From positions 1 through 52,890 of the forward strand of contig JABSRN010000024.1 of assembly GCA_013214025.1 (NCBI GenBank): a DNA stretch of 52,890 nt. Reading direction: 5' to 3'. The position numbers were made by a program, and so were the translations under genes. Positions 17,524 through 25,715 of this stretch are shown one piece after another. Source of the DNA: Polyangiaceae bacterium (lineage in GTDB: Bacteria; Myxococcota_A; Polyangia; Polyangiales; Polyangiaceae). Below the pieces are notes generated by a model that saw only the letters and a list, made by a program, of their open reading frames with translations, did not search any database and was not told the DNA's origin. Position 1 is the stretch's first letter. Each line of letters opens with the position of its first letter.

Positions 17524-18549
17524 CTAGAGTTCTGTCCCTGTAGCCACATCGCCAGGGGGTGAGGGTGACGGGTCGGCTGGCAAAACCTCTTTGCGGATCT
17601 GGCTAGCTAACAAGCAGCTGTTGAGACCTCGGGAAAACTCCGGGGCCCGCGATTCCGAAACCCACGATGGGTCGACATGTCGCCGCAAGCGCACCAGAGG
17701 CTCACCGCTCTTGAGGCCGACGATGCCGAATCGAACCCAATGGGGGTTTCCACCGTCCAACTCCGTCCGCGTTCCCGGATCCTTGGCTTCGTCGATGGCG
17801 TATATTAGGTACCGGGCCGTCAACGCAGCTCGCGCCCTGAGCAGCCCTGCACTATCGAAAGCTTGCTGCAGTTGCGCCAGCTGATCGGAGCGCTCGGCCT
17901 CGACTACCCGTTCCCTCCAGCTGCCATCCAGATAGTAAATAGCTGCCAAGGCATCCCGGAGACGCCGGACATTACGCGTCGGCTCTTCCAATGCTTTTCC
18001 GCCTCGGTAGGCCGTGTATACGCTGCGGTACACAGACGATTCCCGTTCGAATTTGGGCGGTTCCAGGAGACAGAGCAGAAACGGATCTTTCTGCGATTCC
18101 CTCACCGCCAATTCGAAGCGCTTAGGCTCCTGAAAATCAGCGATGGGACCCCGCACGTAAATCGCCGGCACCGCGATCATCTCGGCCCAGGCCGTCCCTT
18201 TCCCTAGGTCGGGTCGGATCCAATCGCCCGCGTAGTCACTGGAGTCTCGCGCCAACCATCCCTGGGCGCGCTCAACTGTTTTCAGATCGCCACCGGACAA
18301 CACAGAACTTTCCAAGTCCAGAGATTTAAGCAGAAACCCGCGATCTTTTTCGAGTTCACCAATCCGCCGATTGCGCTCGGATACTAGGGAAACGCCACAG
18401 GAGACGATGACAACAATCGCCACCGCACGGATCATTGCGACTTTCGTCGGGCGCGGGATCCCGCTTCCTCTAGCTGCGGTTACCCCGAGGCTCGCTTCGA
18501 TTCGCTCCACTAGATCGGGATGCATGCGCGAGTTCGTGAGTAGACTCAT
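17524..18549 (-). CDS. Single-pass membrane protein of unknown function
   Basis: 341 aa from the ATG ending at 18549 (MSLLTNSRM). A cytoplasmic N-terminus of about 35 residues is followed by one hydrophobic helix (VAMIRAVAIVVIVSCGVSLV) and then a short heptad-like charged segment (RNRRIGELEKDRGFLLKSL), suggesting a coiled coil next to the membrane. The remaining 270 residues are soluble, with no motif I recognise. It begins 7 bp after the stop codon of the MutS-like gene on the same strand, so the two are almost certainly co-transcribed. A protein partnership is inference from that spacing. Confidence 0.65.
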   Translation of the reverse strand: MSLLTNSRMHPDLVERIEASLGVTAARGSGIPRPTKVAMIRAVAIVVIVSCGVSLVSERNRRIGELEKDRGFLLKSLDLESSVLSGGDLKTVERAQGWLARDSSDYAGDWIRPDLGKGTAWAEMIAVPAIYVRGPIADFQEPKRFELAVRESQKDPFLLCLLEPPKFERESSVYRSVYTAYRGGKALEEPTRNVRRLRDALAAIYYLDGSWRERVVEAERSDQLAQLQQAFDSAGLLRARAALTARYLIYAIDEAKDPGTRTELDGGNPHWVRFGIVGLKSGEPLVRLRRHVDPSWVSESRAPEFSRGLNSCLLASQIRKEVLPADPSPSPPGDVATGTEL

Positions 18550-18556
18550 GTTTCGC

Positions 18557-20227
18557 TCATCGGCGGCTCGGGCCCTTCGCCACTTTGTCTTCGATGAGAG
18601 CAAGCAACTGTTCTCCGGTCACGCCCAATCGGGCCGCCGCGTAGGCCGCCAACGACGTGCTGGCGACGCCAAGACCAAATTGGTAAGTCGCCTTCTCATT
18701 TTCATCCAGTAGCACCTGCAAGAATCGCAAATCCTCTATCTTTCCCTCATCCTGAAGGCGTGCGGCGAAGCCGAGGAAGTGCGTGGTGACGAAGGCCTGA
18801 GGCCTGAGCAAGGTCAGCATCCGGATAACCAACTCGAATATTTCTTCACCCTCGGACGGATTTGTGCCCGAGCAGAGCTCATCCAGAATCACCATGGCCC
18901 CGGGCGGAAAATCCTCAAACAAGGCTCGGATCCGGACAAGTTCGGTCCCCAAGCGACCCTCGCTCTGGTTGAGCGTAGTCTCCTGAATGAGCGACACCAC
19001 CAGGCCGGGTACCAACGCCATTTTCGCCGACTGGGCAGGCACATAGAGACCACACTGGGCCAACATTTGAGCCAACCCCAACGCTTGCAGCAGACGGGTC
19101 TTGCCACCGGAGTTGGGTCCGGTAATCAGCACGGTGGTATCCATGCGGTCGGTTTGCACATTAGCCGGGATAGGCGTGATGTCTCCGCCCAACAGCAAAG
19201 GATTGAACAAGGCCGTCAAGGTCCGCGCCTGCGATGCGTCCACGAGTTCCGGCAAACAGACGTCTAGTTTCGCTTTTCGAGCTCGATCGCAAAAAGATAG
19301 GGCCCCGAGATAGAACTCCACGTCGCCCAGAAGCTGAACCAGGCACAACATGGGCTCACGAACCCCCTCAAACACAGCGTCGAGGAGCCGTGCCATGACT
19401 TCACCGTCACTGAAGCGATAGCCGCGAGCGAACAACTCCAACTTGGTCAGCCAGCGACGCCAGGGAGAGCTCACGAAAGGGTTGTCCTGTGTCTCTTTAA
19501 TGGAACGGACCTGAAGGCGCCGGATTCGCCCGTCCGCGCCGAGACCAACCTCGAAACTCAACGTAGCGAGCTGCTCGTCGTACTGCAGGAGGTCGCACAG
19601 GGATTCAAAGGGTTCGCCCGCCTGCACTGCCCCGCCGAAGTTCGCCAGGCGCCGCAGCCCCGAACTGCAAGCGCCGAATGCCTCGCTCAGGGGCTCCACC
19701 AATTCGCGAAACAATCGCAACAGATCAAGCTGCCGTCGGTTCGAATCCCAGTTGCTCCCTATATTGGTGCCCTCCAGCAACGCGCGGAAGCGACACAGTG
19801 TCTGGTACAAAGATTCGAGCTGCCGTCGAAGTTCGGGGTGCTCATTCAATTCAGCGATGATGGCGCGGCGATAGAAGACCGTGTCGGGCTCCGAGGGCGG
19901 ATGGCTCAGCAGTCGCCGTAGATAGTTCGATTGCTGGACCGGCTCGCCCGTGGCGACTCGTATTTGAAAACATTTGGTGACGAAGCTCTTGACGAACAGA
20001 TCGTCGGCGAAGGACGCGGGCTCCCATGTCGAAGGCGCCACGCTCGCCGTCGCTAGCGCATCACTGAACAGTCCGCCGGACGTGCCGCCCGCAAACGCCA
20101 TCACGAGGGCGAGATCCGTTCTCTCCCAATCGATGGTGCGCACGGGGGTAGCGTGCAACAGATCGGGCAGCGCTATGGGACTGCGGGTCGGGGAGGGATC
20201 CTGCGGCGGCATGGGGGAGTCAGACAC
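18557..20227 (-). CDS. MutS-family ATPase lacking the mismatch-recognition domain
   Basis: About 556 aa from the GTG ending at 20227; starts at 20212 and 20269 are also possible. The C-terminal third is a MutS ABC-type ATPase domain: Walker A ITGPNSGGKT near residue 375, the Walker B/signature block MVILDELCSGTNPSEGEE near residue 460, and the H-loop VTTHFLGFA. The preceding 350 residues look like a MutS core/lever region. The N-terminal mismatch-binding and connector domains of MutS are absent, and no C-terminal Smr nuclease of MutS2 is visible, so this is one of the MutS-like bacterial ATPases of uncertain role. It is followed 7 bp later by the single-pass membrane protein, an unusual partner for a MutS homologue. 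Confidence 0.75.
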   Translation of the reverse strand: MSDSPMPPQDPSPTRSPIALPDLLHATPVRTIDWERTDLALVMAFAGGTSGGLFSDALATASVAPSTWEPASFADDLFVKSFVTKCFQIRVATGEPVQQSNYLRRLLSHPPSEPDTVFYRRAIIAELNEHPELRRQLESLYQTLCRFRALLEGTNIGSNWDSNRRQLDLLRLFRELVEPLSEAFGACSSGLRRLANFGGAVQAGEPFESLCDLLQYDEQLATLSFEVGLGADGRIRRLQVRSIKETQDNPFVSSPWRRWLTKLELFARGYRFSDGEVMARLLDAVFEGVREPMLCLVQLLGDVEFYLGALSFCDRARKAKLDVCLPELVDASQARTLTALFNPLLLGGDITPIPANVQTDRMDTTVLITGPNSGGKTRLLQALGLAQMLAQCGLYVPAQSAKMALVPGLVVSLIQETTLNQSEGRLGTELVRIRALFEDFPPGAMVILDELCSGTNPSEGEEIFELVIRMLTLLRPQAFVTTHFLGFAARLQDEGKIEDLRFLQVLLDENEKATYQFGLGVASTSLAAYAAARLGVTGEQLLALIEDKVAKGPSRR

Positions 20228-20382
20228 GAGAACGCCCAGAATGTTCCAACACTTCGCGCACATTGTCACGACACCCCGGTTTGGCAGTGATCAAGGTCAG
20301 CTCAAGACGCACAGCCCAGCGGCCGAGTTAGCTCGCGACAAACAAGGACTACTGATAGTGTTTCCGTCCCGATGCTCCCCCC

Positions 20383-20432
20383 GTAAAGCAGAGCACCGCC
20401 GTAAAGCAGAGCACCGCCGTAAAGCAGCGCAC
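20383..20432. repeat. 18-bp tandem repeat, nearly three copies
   Basis: GTAAAGCAGAGCACCGCC occurs at 20383-20400 and 20401-20418, followed by a diverged partial copy from 20419 (GTAAAGCAGCGCAC). It lies between the divergent MutS-like gene and the LamG remnant. Eighteen bp keeps reading frame, but no convincing gene covers it. Confidence 0.85.
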
Positions 20433-20458
20433 TCAGCTCCGCGCGTTATGCACATTGA

Positions 20459-21256
20459 GGGTCGCGTGGGAGAAGCTTAGCCTTGGCGGCTTGCTCGGAC
20501 GTCACTTTCACGGCTCAGCCAGACACCCCGAGATCCGGCGAAGGCCTGATCGCCTACTACACCTTCCAAGCCGGCGAAGGGGCAATAGTCGACCTCCCAA
20601 GCCCACTCGCTGACCCCATGATCTCCAAATTTCCGGCCCTAGCGCGGTAGAGTGGATGGCCAACGGGGGGCCAAATATTTTCGCTCACACTTCGGCCAGC
20701 AGCGGCGTGGCCGCCACGCTTTACGAACAGATCGCCGCACCGGGCACCGGCAGCCACGCTGTGAGCTTCGAGCTTCGAGCTTTCGGCGAAGGCAGCCAAG
20801 GTTGAGCCAGGCATGCCCGCCAGAATGTTGAGCTACGGCGGCGACGGCAAGGCGGCCAATTTCATGCTCGGCCAAGAGAACGACGAGGTCGTCGTCCGGC
20901 TTCGTACTAATGGCCCCGGCACCAACGAAGGGGGCAAACTGCAAAGCGGTGGGGAGCCGATCCAGGTCGACAAGCAGATCCGCTTCACGCCCGCACATTA
21001 CGTGGTGACTTACGACATCGAGCAGGTCCTACGCCTCTACGTCGACGGGACCCGCATTCGCGAGACTCGCCTGGATGTCCCGGGGCCGATGACGGCTCCC
21101 CGACGAAATTGGGCTCCAGACTTTTCGCTCAACGTCGCGAACGAAGGCAGCAATGACCGTCCTTGGCTAGCCACGGCATACTTCCTGGCGGTCTACAACA
21201 GCGCCCTCGACGCGACTGAGATGCAAGAATACTACGCCACCGGCGTCGCCCAATAG
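20459..21256 (+). pseudogene. LamG/concanavalin-A-like lipoprotein remnant with frameshifts
   Basis: Pieces of one protein appear in different plus-strand frames. The start reads SLALAACSDVTFTAQPD, like the end of a lipoprotein signal, then GLIAYYTFQAGEGA, the usual opening of a LamG domain. A frame change near 20630 is needed to continue as PSAVEWMANGG and AATLYEQIAAPGTGSH, and another near 20770-20790 (where GAGCTTC is repeated) to reach the intact C-terminal 147 codons from 20813. Those contain the LamG beta-strand pattern (RMLSYGGDGKAANFMLGQ, LRLYVDGTRIRETRLD, PWLATAYFLAVYNSALD). No start codon with a full signal peptide remains. LamG lipoproteins of this layout are common in myxobacteria. 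The gene is broken at least twice. Confidence 0.65.
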
Positions 21257-21313
21257 TCTCCCGTCACGGGGTCGCTGGCCATCGCAGGAGCGCGGCGCCT
21301 GAGTCTTCACCGG

Positions 21314-21709
21314 CTAAGCCTGCATCGCTAGGACCATCAGTGCGGTGATCGCCGCCATGCCCACCACGAAACCCAAGCTCCGGATCGGATGCCAGTTGGC
21401 GATGTAGCTCACCGTGTAGAGGACCCGCGCTCCCACGAAGATCATACTCCACTGGGAAATGTCCGCATCCGGCACCGCCGCCAACTTGGCCATCAAGACA
21501 CTCGCCACAAAGGGGGCAAAAGACTCGAAGGCATTCTGGTGTGCCCACAGCGCGCGGAGCGGAGCCCCTTTCAGTCCTTCATGCTGGACGCGGGGCTGAA
21601 CGTTGTCATAGCCGCCCTCGGACTTCAGCATGGCGCCGGCCACGAGCGTCCAGCGCGGCATGTAGATGAGGTAGTAGCTGATCAGAATGCAAAGATAAGG
21701 CGTGTACAT
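21314..21709 (-). CDS. MAPEG-family membrane protein
   Basis: 131 aa from the ATG ending at 21709 (MYTPYLCILISYYLIYMPR). Four hydrophobic helices and the segment LRALWAHQNAFESFAPFVAS match bacterial MAPEG (membrane-associated proteins in eicosanoid and glutathione metabolism) proteins, which carry a conserved basic/His-Asn-Glu pattern between helices 1 and 2. Many bacterial members have unknown substrates; glutathione-dependent activity cannot be claimed from sequence. Its upstream region contains the 13-bp inverted repeat at 21818-21856. Confidence 0.75.
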   Translation of the reverse strand: MYTPYLCILISYYLIYMPRWTLVAGAMLKSEGGYDNVQPRVQHEGLKGAPLRALWAHQNAFESFAPFVASVLMAKLAAVPDADISQWSMIFVGARVLYTVSYIANWHPIRSLGFVVGMAAITALMVLAMQA

Positions 21710-21817
21710 GGTGTCTTCCTCAGCCCAAGAGACCTGGCTTGAGCGAAATCGATAGGCTCCTAGGCCCACCGGCGAGGCCCCACGCTAGTGCGGGATCCAG
21801 AAACACGGAAGGGCATT

Positions 21818-21856
21818 CGAGATCACTGCTCACTCGGGCTGATAGCAGTGATCTCG
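21818..21856. promoter_or_regulatory. Perfect 13-bp inverted repeat upstream of the MAPEG gene
   Basis: CGAGATCACTGCT at 21818-21830 and its exact complement at 21844-21856 are separated by 13 nt. There is no T tract on either strand, so it is a poor intrinsic terminator. Its position about 110 bp upstream of the MAPEG start and downstream of the receiver gene suits an operator for a dimeric regulator or a processed hairpin. The roughly 300 bp between the two genes hold nothing else I recognise. Confidence 0.5.
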
Positions 21857-22011
21857 ACGAAATAGGGACAACTCTGTTTCTGCCGCAGGATCTTATGGTC
21901 GCGATTCCCTTCAAGTGAAGTGAATCGCGTACTAGCACCGGACCCAGGCCAAACGGCACGCTCAGTGCCGTACTTCCGTGTGCTGCCGCGAGCACTGAAT
22001 AACCTGGGGTT

Positions 22012-22386
22012 CTAGTTCGCGGCGTTTAGCGCCCGAGTCGCTACCTCAAGCAATATTGAATGATTGATAGGCTTGGTTATCCAAACGGTTTCCACCGCCG
22101 AGTGGCTCATTTCGTCGACGTTGTTACCCAAATCGGCAGTCAACATGACCACCGGTAGAGTCGCGAGTCCGTCAATTTTCCGCAGCGCGCTCACCATTTT
22201 TTTTCCGTCCATGCCCGGCATCACCACGTCGCAAAGCACAAGAACCACTGCTTCAGATTTCAGCATCTCCAATCCCTCAGCAGCGTCCGCCGCTTCCAAT
22301 ACGTCGAAACCATTCTTACCGAACAGCTGCTTGAGTTCTTTTCTGGCTACCGCCGAATCATCGACAATCAATATCTTCCCCGCCAT
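22012..22386 (-). CDS. CheY-like single-domain response regulator
   Basis: 124 aa from the ATG ending at 22386, which is preceded by AAGGTGG at a suitable distance; a GTG 9 bp upstream is an alternative. It is a stand-alone receiver domain: acidic pair in ILIVDDSAVA near residue 10, phosphoacceptor Asp in LVLCDVVMPGMDG near residue 54, the conserved Thr in VVMLTAD and Lys in WITKPINH. All key residues are present. With no output domain it should act by protein contact. It is not next to a histidine kinase or chemotaxis genes, so its partner is unknown. Confidence 0.9.
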   Translation of the reverse strand: MAGKILIVDDSAVARKELKQLFGKNGFDVLEAADAAEGLEMLKSEAVVLVLCDVVMPGMDGKKMVSALRKIDGLATLPVVMLTADLGNNVDEMSHSAVETVWITKPINHSILLEVATRALNAAN

Positions 22387-22532
22387 GGTTTCCACCTTGC
22401 CCCTCGTCGCGTCAGCCGCATCAGCACTACGGGTGGTTCCGCCTATGGGTTTATTTCTCGCTGAAAATTCTTTTCGTCAGAAGCCCGAGTCGCAAATCGG
22501 ACCACTACTCCCGGCCCAATGCCTGTCCCGGC

Positions 22533-23600
22533 TCAATGCCTGCGATCCAGAGGCGACCACCGGTCCATCGCCTCGCCGACCAACTGGGCCCACCCCGAGT
22601 CGCGCCGATCGAAGGACGCCACGGCAGAGCTCGGCCGACGCGGCACCAGGATGCGCAAGTACCGACCGTTTCGATACACAATCAACTCAACGTCCGAGTT
22701 TAGTCCCACGGCTCGCAACGACTGGTCGAGGGCGAACTTCGTCGTCGTCGGGTGCCCGGCTACCGCGACGATCAAGTCTCCGCCACGCCCGGTCGCCCGC
22801 GATATCAATCCGGCACGCGCCGCGCGAGTTCCAATTCTTACTGAAACAATTCGAACACCAAATACGCCGCCGTCCTGTGCCGCCACCGCGCTGATACCCA
22901 GGTTGATGGCCGGGGCTAGGCGCGGCCCCGCCGCGAGAATGAACTGCCGGATGGTCGCGGAAGGGATACCGACCCGAGAATGTCAGGCGCAGCCTGTCCT
23001 TGGGTCAATACACGCGTGTCCTACGATGGCGGCAATCCTGCCGTGGTCGTCAAAAATGGGCGTACCGGCTTGCGGGGCTGCTGCGAGTTGGAACACTCCA
23101 AACAACTGTGTGTTGTACGCACCCGTGGCTCGAACAGCCCGCCGCACTACCGCAGCTACCATGCGACCCGCCAACGGATACTGGAACGGGCCGATCGCAG
23201 CGGCGGCAGCGGCCTGGAACCCCGCTTGTCCGAGCTCGGAACTCGCGCCAGAAAGTGTCGCAAGATCCCATCCACAATGGGTATAGAGAACGCTCAAGGG
23301 CCGCACCTGGAGCCGACTTCGCCCGCCCGAGATTCCGGTACCAAATCCGATTGCCGACAAGCTGGTCAGGACCATGCCCGGAGCCACCACCACTCCAAGC
23401 GCGACTTGAGTGTTGCCGCAATACAACACCACGGTCGACGCCAGCGCACGCTCACGCGGTAGGGGCCCCCCATGTTTCGCGGGCATCCGGCCCTCGCGAG
23501 GACGCCGAAAGTCCTTCGCCGTTGCCGGAGTCGAGACAAGGCACGCGGCCACGAGGGCGGGCAGGAGACACGCTCCAGCAAGATGTTTCCGATCGATCAC
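22533..23600 (-). pseudogene. HtrA/DegP-like trypsin-PDZ protein split by an in-frame TGA; catalytic triad lost
   Basis: One reading frame of 355 codons is interrupted once, by TGA at 22985-22983. Codons 1-205 give a signal peptide (ACLLPALVAACLVSTPATA) and a trypsin-fold domain. Codons 207-355 continue without a gap (HSRVGIPSATIRQFILAAG, the usual end of the HtrA protease domain) into a PDZ domain (GTRAARAGLISRATGRGGD, LIVAVAGHP). Compared with HtrA proteins, the catalytic His segment reads VLTSLSAIG without His, the Ser segment reads PQAGTPIFDDHG instead of GNSGGP, and only the Asp segment WDLATL is kept. Even the full-length form was probably a non-catalytic protease homologue. A sequencing error or recent nonsense mutation (for example CGA to TGA) could explain the stop. 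Confidence 0.7.
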
Positions 23601-23751
23601 AGCTGTAGTCTTTCAGCACCCGTTGCACGGGTCGACAGCAAATACTCGTTGCCACTTCCACTGCGGGGAAATTCACAAGATATCGGGCTTCGACAATCGC
23701 CATCCCTACAATTTCTCCTACGGCTCGGACATCGCCGCGAGCGGTCTCGGC

Positions 23752-24657
23752 CTACATCGAGGGGGGCCGGCGACTGTCTCGTCTAGCCTGACTGAGGGCG
23801 GCGGCGGCACGGGAGGCTACCCCGCGGTTGGACAGCAGCTTCTCCGCGGCTTTCCGCCATGTCTTGTTCGCTGGGTCAGCGAGCAATAGCGTCTCGACAT
23901 GATCGATGGCCTTCTCGGGCGTGTCGCTCAGCGCTTGGTAAGTTTCGATCAAATTTTTCTGGACGGTCAGCACCGCGGAATCGGGCAGCTCGTAACTTTC
24001 CAGTGCGGTCTCTTGCAGTGAGCAGGCGAGGGCGACACGCTGTGTTTTCTTGCAGTGAGCATCCAGCATCGTCACGACAATGAGCTCTGTTGGCAGCAGG
24101 GTCAGCAGCCCCTCGCATGCTGCTGCGGACAGCGGCTTAGATCCGGGCAGCCGAGCCACACAGTTGAGCGCCTTACGTACTAGCGCGGGCAGCGGGGGCT
24201 TTTGAGCGCTCACGACCTTTGCGTAAAACTCAGCTATGGTCAAGCTGTCGCCGCCAGCCTTGAGCCGAGTCTCGATCCGTAGGAAGGCTTCCTCGTGAGT
24301 GGGTCGCACTTCAAGAACACGAGTCAACGCAACTGCTGCGCCATCCGTATCCCCCAACATGCCGAGTAAATAGTCTGCCGCTCGAATCAAGACCATGACC
24401 TGGTCGTCCAGCTCGAGATCTCGCAAGCGCCTTTGCTGAATCACCTGTCGGTAGGCGGCGCCCAGACGCGCCTCAACATCGCTGCCGTCGCGGGCAGCAG
24501 CCGCATGAAGTCGCTCCCACAGCGCCGAGTCGGCTTGCCCGATCTTCATTTCCGAGAGGATGATCTCCAACGCTGCCGCCGGAGGCTCTAACTTCGTCTC
24601 GAGCATCTTCTCAAGACGCTGTAATCGCAGCGTCCGGGCCTTGTCCGGTCTATCCAT
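23752..24657 (-). CDS. TPR-like helical repeat protein
   Basis: 301 aa, all-helical and without a signal peptide. Repeated patterns such as ADYLLGMLGDTDGAAVALTR followed by VLEVRPTHEEAF, and AIDHVETLLLADPANKTWRK followed by AAEKLL, resemble tetratricopeptide-type repeats; an N-terminal charged segment (ARTLRLQRLEKMLETKLEPP) may form a coiled coil. Myxobacterial proteins with the same repeat type are often much longer, so this may be a short paralogue or a truncated one; the C-terminus ends in a basic stretch (QARRDSRRPPSM). TPR proteins act as scaffolds. No adjacent partner suggests a pathway; it is divergent from ogt by 200 bp. Confidence 0.6.
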   Translation of the reverse strand: MDRPDKARTLRLQRLEKMLETKLEPPAAALEIILSEMKIGQADSALWERLHAAAARDGSDVEARLGAAYRQVIQQRRLRDLELDDQVMVLIRAADYLLGMLGDTDGAAVALTRVLEVRPTHEEAFLRIETRLKAGGDSLTIAEFYAKVVSAQKPPLPALVRKALNCVARLPGSKPLSAAACEGLLTLLPTELIVVTMLDAHCKKTQRVALACSLQETALESYELPDSAVLTVQKNLIETYQALSDTPEKAIDHVETLLLADPANKTWRKAAEKLLSNRGVASRAAAALSQARRDSRRPPSM

Positions 24658-24859
24658 ATCGCGCGGATGCTAACGCGCTTTTCGACACGAAAGCCAGCCG
24701 GACGGCAGCGCCCTGCATTCGCCCCACACAATGGCTACATTGGCGGATAAAGCCCCTGCGCCTGCAGGCGCCCTTAGCGCAGACGTTTCTCGTTAAATCC
24801 GTCGATTCCCGCCACGTAGAAAGCCGCGACAAGTTTGGTCCCCGCTGGCGGTTTTTCCT

Positions 24860-25447
24860 ATGACCAGTCGCGCTACGCTCCCCGGGCTAATGACTGACAT
24901 CCCACAACGATTCGTCGATTCCATCGACACCCCGATCGGCATCTTCCAATTCGTGGGCAGCGCTGACGGCGTGCTGCTCGCCACTGGTTTTTGTGACGGG
25001 CACCCCCGCATGCAACAACAGCTTCGCCGCTGGGCGGAGAATTCAACCGGCCTCGTCCATCGCCGCACGTCGTGGATCCTTCGCGATCAGTTGCAAGGCT
25101 ACTTCGATGGAGACGCCGGATGCCTCAACGAGTTGCCCACCACCGCCGAGGGCACAGTATTTCAGCGCGATGTTTGGAGCGCACTCCAGACAATCCCTCG
25201 AGGACAAACTCGCTCCTATGCGGACATCGCCCGAAGCATCGGTCGTCCCAAAGCCGTCCGAGCCATAGGCCTGGCCAATGGCGCAAATCCCGTCGCGATC
25301 GTCGTCCCCTGTCATCGGGTGATCGGAGCTGACGGCTCGCTCGCGGGTTACGGAGCTGGAGTCGAACGCAAACGCTGGCTCCTCAAACTCGAGGGGATTG
25401 TGCCAACGGGTCCAACCTCGCAGACCGAGCTTTTTCCGCTCGCCTGA
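24860..25447 (+). CDS. ogt: Methylated-DNA-protein-cysteine S-methyltransferase
   Basis: 195 aa (185 from the alternative ATG at 24890). It transfers the alkyl group from O6-alkylguanine in DNA to its own cysteine. The C-terminal domain has the hallmarks: FQRDVWSALQTIPRGQTRSY, the helix-turn-helix region SIGRPKAVRAIGLANGANP, the active-site motif VVPCHRVIGADGSLAGY with the acceptor Cys in PCHR, and the closing ERKRWLLKLEG. The N-terminal ribonuclease H-like domain is present and of normal length. It stands alone, with no Ada regulatory domain. The 268 bp downstream to the kinase hold no recognisable gene. Confidence 0.92.
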   Translation: MTSRATLPGLMTDIPQRFVDSIDTPIGIFQFVGSADGVLLATGFCDGHPRMQQQLRRWAENSTGLVHRRTSWILRDQLQGYFDGDAGCLNELPTTAEGTVFQRDVWSALQTIPRGQTRSYADIARSIGRPKAVRAIGLANGANPVAIVVPCHRVIGADGSLAGYGAGVERKRWLLKLEGIVPTGPTSQTELFPLA

Positions 25448-25715
25448 AGGCGTCTCTGGCATTGGGTTGTGACTACCCGGCGGCCATCCGTGGAAAATCC
25501 GCCGATCCTGGTGCCTAGGCCTGTCGTCCGACGGCTGAATAGGCGCCCAGGCTCACGTGTAATGTGGACAAAGGTATGAAGTTACCGACACTATAAGTTC
25601 CGGGAGAAACCCGGTTTCTTGCCGGTAATTCAATAACGGTGCGGTCACCCCGACGAGCCAAAGCGTCGCTAGGAATGCTCGTTTTCGCAAGGGGCCATGA
25701 TATCCTAGGGGGCTG

